Made by a program: the position numbers and the translations under genes. From Cytobacillus luteolus (GTDB taxonomy: Bacteria > Bacillota > Bacilli > Bacillales > Bacillaceae_L): a stretch of DNA of 64,000 nt. Numbering within the stretch: the first letter of the stretch is position 1; each line of letters starts with the position of its first letter. The stretch covers positions 248,001-312,000 of the forward strand of contig NZ_JAGGKM010000005.1 of assembly GCF_017873715.1 (NCBI RefSeq), in the 5' to 3' direction. The notes below the pieces were generated by a model that searched no databases, was not told the origin of the DNA, and saw only the letters and a program-made list of their open reading frames with translations. Shown here in pieces: positions 59,694-64,000 of this stretch.

Positions 59694-62198
59694 ATGCTTG
59701 GAATTTTAAATAAAGTGTTCGATCCGAATAAACGTAGCTTGAAGAAGCTTGATGCGCTAGCTGCTAAAATTGAAGAGTTACGTCCAGAGATGGAGAAGCT
59801 CTCAGATACTGATTTCCCTTTAAAAACAGCTGAATTTAAAGGTCGCTATGAAAAGGGAGAAGCACTAGATAGTCTATTAATAGAAGCATTTGCGGTTGTT
59901 CGTGAAGCTGCTAAGCGTGTACTAGGCTTACATCCATACCATGTTCAGTTAATGGGGGGAGCTGCCCTTCATGAAGGTAATATCGCTGAGATGAAAACAG
60001 GGGAAGGTAAAACATTAACTTCGACAATGCCTGTTTATTTAAATGCGCTAACTGGCAAAGGTGTTCACGTAATCACGGTCAACGAATACTTAGCAAGCCG
60101 TGATGCTAGAGAAATGGGCGAGCTATATAATTTCTTAGGTTTAACAGTTGGGTTGAACTTAAATGCTCTTTCTCGTGAGGAAAAAATTGAAGCGTACCGC
60201 GCTGATATTACATATGGAACAAATAATGAGTTTGGCTTCGATTACCTACGTGATAACATGGTCCTTTACAAGGAACAAATGGTTCAACGTCCACTTCATT
60301 ATGCAGTAATTGATGAGGTTGACTCCGTATTAATCGATGAAGCACGTACACCGTTAATCATTTCAGGTTCAGCTCAAAAATCGACTTCTCTTTATATTCA
60401 AGCTAACGGATTCGTTCGTACGCTGACCAAAGAAGAAGACTATACGTATGATGAAAAATCAAAAGGTGTTCAATTAACGGATAAAGGAATTGAAAAAGCT
60501 GAGAAGGCATTCGGTATCGAGAATTTATTTGATATCAGCCATGTAGCTTTAATTCACCACATTAATCAGGCGCTAAGAGCGAATTCAAGTATGCACCGAG
60601 ATGTAGACTATGTTGTTGATGAAGGTGCGGTTGTGATCGTTGACCAATTTACAGGTCGTTTAATGAAAGGCCGTCGTTATAGTGATGGATTACACCAAGC
60701 AATTGAAGCAAAAGAAGGCTTGGAAATTCAAAACGAGAGCATGACACTTGCTACGATAACGTTCCAAAACTACTTCCGTATGTATGAAAAGTTATCCGGT
60801 ATGACGGGTACAGCAAAAACTGAGGAAGAAGAGTTCCGTAATATTTACAATATGTATGTTGTCTCAATACCGACGAATCGACCAATCGCTCGTGATGACC
60901 GTCCTGATTTAATTTTTAAATCAATCGATGGCAAGTTTAAATCAGTGTGTGAAGATATTGCAGAGCGCCATGCTAAAGGACAACCAGTACTTGTTGGTAC
61001 GGTTGCGATTGAGACATCTGAGTTAATTTCTAGATACTTAACGAAAAAAGGCATCAAGCACCATGTTTTAAATGCGAAAAACCATGAAAAAGAAGCTGAA
61101 ATCATTGAGAATGCTGGTCAATATGGTGCGGTAACCATCGCAACAAATATGGCTGGTCGTGGTACTGACATCAAGCTTGGTGAAGGTGTAAAAGAAGTAG
61201 GCGGCCTTGCAGTAATTGGTACAGAGCGTCATGAAAGTAGACGTATTGATAACCAGCTACGTGGACGTTCTGGACGTCAAGGTGATCCAGGTATTACGCA
61301 ATTCTATCTTTCAATGGAAGATGAGTTAATGCGTCGCTTTGGTTCAGACAATATGAGAGGCATGATGGAGCGTCTTGGAATGGACGATACTCAGCCAATC
61401 CAAAGTAAAATGGTATCAAAAGCAGTTGAGTCAGCACAAAAACGTGTTGAGGGTAATAACTTTGATGCTCGTAAGCAGCTTTTACAATATGATGATGTTC
61501 TTCGTCAACAACGTGAAGTTATTTACAAACAGCGTTTTGAAGTACTAGATTCAGAAAACCTTCGTGAAGTGGTTGAACGTATGATTCAATCAACGGTTGA
61601 AAAGAACGTAGGCATTCATACAAGCAGTGACTTACCAGAAGAGTGGGAGTTAAAATCAATTGCTGAGTTTGTTAATGGTAACCTATTAAACGAAGGTGAC
61701 CTTACTGAGCAGCAATTAAAAGGTAAAGAGCCAGAAGAAATCACTGAGCTTATCCTTTCAAAAGTAAAAGAGCGTTATGATGAAAAAGAAAATGAGCTAT
61801 CAGCCGAACAAATGCGTGAGTTTGAGAGAGTAGTTGTTCTTCGTGCAGTTGATAGTAAATGGATGGATCATATTGATGCCATGGATCAGCTACGTCAAGG
61901 GATTCACCTACGTGCTTACGGTCAAACAGATCCTTTACGCGAATACCAATTTGAAGGATTTGCAATGTTTGAAACAATGATTGCATCAATTGAAGAAGAT
62001 GTTGCAAAATATATCATGAAAGCTCAAATTCGTAACAACCTAGAACGTCAAGAGGTTGCAAAAGGTCAAGCAGTTCATCCGAAAGATGGCGACGAAAAAC
62101 CGAAGAAGAAACCGGTTAAAAAGTCTCTAGACGTTGGGCGAAATGACGCTTGTATTTGTGGAAGTGGCAAGAAGTATAAAAACTGTTGTGGTCAATAA
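59694..62198 (+). CDS. secA: Essential preprotein translocase ATPase SecA
   Basis: 834 residues from ATG 59694 (AGAGGAG upstream). Full-length housekeeping form: Walker A GEGKT (103-107), DEVD Walker B, helicase motifs GTDIKLG and RGRSGRQGD, and the C-terminal lysine-rich linker ending in the zinc module [13 protein letters not shown], which binds SecB or ribosomes. It pushes most secreted proteins through SecYEG. A second, shorter SecA is encoded at 9315 in the same window. Confidence 0.97.
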   Translation: MLGILNKVFDPNKRSLKKLDALAAKIEELRPEMEKLSDTDFPLKTAEFKGRYEKGEALDSLLIEAFAVVREAAKRVLGLHPYHVQLMGGAALHEGNIAEMKTGEGKTLTSTMPVYLNALTGKGVHVITVNEYLASRDAREMGELYNFLGLTVGLNLNALSREEKIEAYRADITYGTNNEFGFDYLRDNMVLYKEQMVQRPLHYAVIDEVDSVLIDEARTPLIISGSAQKSTSLYIQANGFVRTLTKEEDYTYDEKSKGVQLTDKGIEKAEKAFGIENLFDISHVALIHHINQALRANSSMHRDVDYVVDEGAVVIVDQFTGRLMKGRRYSDGLHQAIEAKEGLEIQNESMTLATITFQNYFRMYEKLSGMTGTAKTEEEEFRNIYNMYVVSIPTNRPIARDDRPDLIFKSIDGKFKSVCEDIAERHAKGQPVLVGTVAIETSELISRYLTKKGIKHHVLNAKNHEKEAEIIENAGQYGAVTIATNMAGRGTDIKLGEGVKEVGGLAVIGTERHESRRIDNQLRGRSGRQGDPGITQFYLSMEDELMRRFGSDNMRGMMERLGMDDTQPIQSKMVSKAVESAQKRVEGNNFDARKQLLQYDDVLRQQREVIYKQRFEVLDSENLREVVERMIQSTVEKNVGIHTSSDLPEEWELKSIAEFVNGNLLNEGDLTEQQLKGKEPEEITELILSKVKERYDEKENELSAEQMREFERVVVLRAVDSKWMDHIDAMDQLRQGIHLRAYGQTDPLREYQFEGFAMFETMIASIEEDVAKYIMKAQIRNNLERQEVAKGQAVHPKDGDEKPKKKPVKKSLDVGRNDACICGSGKKYKNCCGQ

Positions 62199-62206
62199 AG
62201 AAATCA

Positions 62207-62233
62207 AGGTGAGAGGCTTTTCTCTCACCTTTT
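62207..62233 (+). terminator. Hairpin between secA and prfB
   Basis: AGGTGAGAG (62207-62215) and CTCTCACCT (62222-62230), perfect 9-bp stem, then TTT. The short T-run suggests partial termination. Confidence 0.7.
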
Positions 62234-62263
62234 AAGATTGACATCATTTTATGAGGTGAACGT

Positions 62264-63365
62264 ATGGAACTAGTAGAGATAAAACAAGAGCTTGAAAAAA
62301 TGGATAAACGTTTAAACGACTTTAGGGGGTCTCTTTGACTTAGAGGCTAAGCAAGCACGAATTACAGAGCTAGAGGAGCAAATGACAATGCCGAATTTCT
62401 GGGACAGTCAATCTGCTGCTCAGAATGTGATTAACGAATCAAATGCCTTAAAAGAATCAGTAGATCAATTCACAGAGCTATCAGAGAACTATGAAAACCT
62501 TCAACTAACGTATGAGCTTGTAAAAGAAGAGCCAGATGAAGAGCTATTAGCTGAACTTGTGACTGAAATCAAGGCTCTATCAAAAGAGCTAAATGAATTC
62601 GAACTCCAGTTATTATTAAGTGGAGAGCATGATAAAAACAATGCCATCCTAGAGCTTCACCCCGGAGCTGGTGGTACAGAGTCTCAAGATTGGGGTTCAA
62701 TGCTCCTTCGTATGTACACTCGCTGGGCTGAGAAAAAAGGCTACAAGGTAGAGACACTAGACTACTTACCTGGAGATGAAGCGGGTATCAAGAGTGTTAC
62801 CCTATTAATTAAAGGACACAATGCGTATGGCTACTTAAAAGCAGAAAAAGGGGTTCATCGACTCGTCCGTATTTCTCCTTTCGATGCATCAGGCCGTCGC
62901 CATACTTCCTTCGTATCTTGTGAAGTTATGCCTGAATTCAATGACGAAATTGATATTGAGATTCGTACGGAAGACTTAAAAGTTGATACGTACCGTGCAA
63001 GTGGAGCGGGTGGGCAGCATATCAATACAACCGACTCAGCGGTTCGTATAACCCATACTCCAACAAATACGGTAGTAACTTGTCAAACAGAGCGTTCACA
63101 AATTAAAAACCGTGAACGTGCGATGAAAATGCTTCAAGCTAAGCTTTACCAATTGAAGATAGAGGAGCAAGAGGCTGAGTTAGCAGAAATTCGTGGAGAA
63201 CAAAAGGACATTGGATGGGGAAGCCAAATCCGTTCTTACGTCTTCCACCCCTATTCGCTAGTAAAAGATCACCGTACCAACACTGAGGTAGGAAATACCC
63301 AAAGTGTAATGGATGGTGACTTGGATCCATTTATTGATGCGTACCTACGTTCTAAATTAAATTAA
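62264..63365 (+). CDS. prfB: Peptide chain release factor 2, with programmed +1 frameshift
   Basis: 366 residues when the frames are joined. ATG 62264 opens a 24-codon frame ending CTT TGA (62333-62338); after a +1 slip at CTT the ribosome reads GAC onward to TAA 63365. The slip site has all classical parts: internal Shine-Dalgarno AGGGGG (62324-62329), slippery CTT and the poorly terminated TGAC. The body shows [11 protein letters not shown] (SPF tripeptide recognising UGA/UAA) and SGAGGQHIN (catalytic GGQ). RF2 releases peptides at UGA, so low RF2 raises frameshifting and restores supply. Confidence 0.97.
62324..62339 (+). promoter_or_regulatory. prfB autoregulatory frameshift site
   Basis: AGGGGGTCTCTTTGAC: Shine-Dalgarno-like AGGGGG, three-base spacer, CTT TGA C. 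The zero frame stops at TGA 62336-62338; the product frame resumes at GAC 62337. Confidence 0.97.
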
Positions 63366-63375
63366 ACACTATGTA

Positions 63376-63406
63376 ACCATCGAACAACTCTGTTCGATGG
63401 TTTTTT
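63376..63406 (+). terminator. Terminator of prfB
   Basis: ACCATCGAAC (63376-63385) and GTTCGATGG (63392-63400), then TTTTTT. Confidence 0.92.
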
Positions 63407-63423
63407 GTATTTATTTACCACTA

Positions 63424-63449
63424 TATAAGACAAAATATATAGCCGATAT
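63424..63449 (+). promoter_or_regulatory. Weak sigma-D-like site after prfB
   Basis: TATA (63424-63427), 14 bp, GCCGATAT (63442-63449, perfect -10). It is 218 bases from the next gene, so a long leader would be needed; the rest of the gap is AT-rich without visible features. Confidence 0.35.
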
Positions 63450-63666
63450 ATGAGATACAGAAACCTTAGCTTCGAGATATTTCAAATGATATATTAAGAT
63501 AGTAAAAACAAGCAATTATAAATAAAATCTAGTTTTACACTATTTACCAAGTGTTAATGTTTTTTTCATACTTTTGTATTAATTCCAACAATTTTCGACA
63601 ACTTATTTCTTTTGGTATAAAAATATTGTAAAATTGTACTAGTATCAACAATTGGGGGGATTCTTT

Positions 63667-63999
63667 ATGTCAGAGCAAGTCAATTCACTTAAGCAGTTAC
63701 GGTTACTAGACATTACTCGTAAAAATAAACTAGTAGCAACCGTAACATTCATTTCAGTTATTTTAGCTATTATTGTTGACATTGCAATTAAACAGCCTTT
63801 ATCTATGATTCTAACCATTGCGATCGGAGGAGGACTATTTGTCCTGATTCTATTTTTACTAAACCACAAGAAAATTTGGATTACTAAAACTCCTTATTTT
63901 TCAATAGTAGGTTTGAGTGTTGTTTTGTATTTTATTATGATTGCTAGTGAATCAGTAACAATGATTCTAATTCCGTTTTACTTGTTAACGACAATTGCA
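63667..63999 (+). CDS. N-terminal part of a multi-pass membrane protein (cut by the window edge)
   Basis: ATG 63667 with GGGGGGAT upstream; 111 codons visible and the frame is open at the right edge. A polar start (SEQVNSLKQLRLLDITRKNK) is followed by at least four closely spaced hydrophobic helices. No domain is recognisable yet. Membrane-sensor proteins such as chemotaxis receptors can start like this, and a sigma-D-like site lies upstream, but the call stays open. Confidence 0.7.
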   Translation, partial: MSEQVNSLKQLRLLDITRKNKLVATVTFISVILAIIVDIAIKQPLSMILTIAIGGGLFVLILFLLNHKKIWITKTPYFSIVGLSVVLYFIMIASESVTMILIPFYLLTTIA

Positions 64000-64000
64000 A

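Noticed and set aside
62264-62338. prfB as a frameshifted pseudogene
   Set aside because: The break is the classical programmed +1 site (AGGGGG, CTT TGA C), and the rest of RF2 is intact.
63145-64000. rRNA, tRNA or prophage attachment site near the right edge
   Set aside because: No tRNA-like cloverleaf, integrase or direct repeat was seen; the region is prfB, a terminator and an AT-rich promoter gap.

Overview
The window is chromosomal DNA of a low-GC, motile Gram-positive bacterium of the Bacillaceae. Evidence is the AT-rich composition, strong AGGAGG-type ribosome binding sites, and a right half in the classical Bacillus subtilis order: LCP protein, yvyE, degS, degU, degV-family gene, comFA/FB/FC, yvyF, flgM, flgN, flgK, flgL, yviE, fliW, csrA, hag, flaG, fliD, fliS, fliT, hpf, secA, prfB (with its programmed frameshift). 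No rRNA, tRNA, CRISPR array or prophage was found.

Layout. 1-3.3 kb: gene tail, NERD-domain protein, S41 peptidase. 3.3-15.2 kb: a cell-envelope export island. It holds SecA2 with its S-layer partner SlaP, an NlpC/P60 hydrolase, a secreted beta-propeller protein, and three secreted proteins sharing an N-terminal helical domain that resembles the cell-wall-anchoring N-terminus of the Geobacillus S-layer protein SbsC. One of the three is fused to a trypsin-like protease plus propeller, one to a lytic transglycosylase, one to a short beta-rich tail. 15.6-31.7 kb: TagO and a 13-gene Wzx/Wzy-type polysaccharide operon. It encodes homologues of all five steps from UDP-GlcNAc to UDP-ManNAc3NAcA (WbpA, B, E, D, I types), GtaB/GalU, three glycosyltransferases, flippase, polymerase, chain-length protein and an asparagine-synthase-like enzyme. 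31.9-37.9 kb (minus strand): amidase with seven SH3 repeats, SH3 protein, SpoIID/LytB protein, LCP ligase. 38-63.4 kb: the conserved degS-prfB region, interrupted between degU and the degV-family gene by a REP-associated tyrosine transposase (RAYT) with REP-like palindromes. Between fliT and hpf sit a c-di-GMP-I riboswitch ahead of a secreted fibronectin-like protein, and a convergent HD-GYP protein.

How it fits together (inference). The polysaccharide operon probably makes a secondary cell wall polymer containing diacetamido-mannuronic acid. The SbsC-domain proteins probably bind that polymer after export, and SecA2/SlaP serves this or a related surface layer whose main structural protein lies outside the window. 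Hydrolases and the LCP protein remodel wall and attach polymer. DegSU, FliW/CsrA, sigma-D promoters and c-di-GMP elements control the switch between motility and surface life.

The least explained structures are three intergenic arrays of a GGCCGATA motif repeated every 20-21 bp, the RAYT/REP unit, the SbsC-domain enzyme trio beside secA2, and a hairpin directly behind the first gene of the polysaccharide operon.
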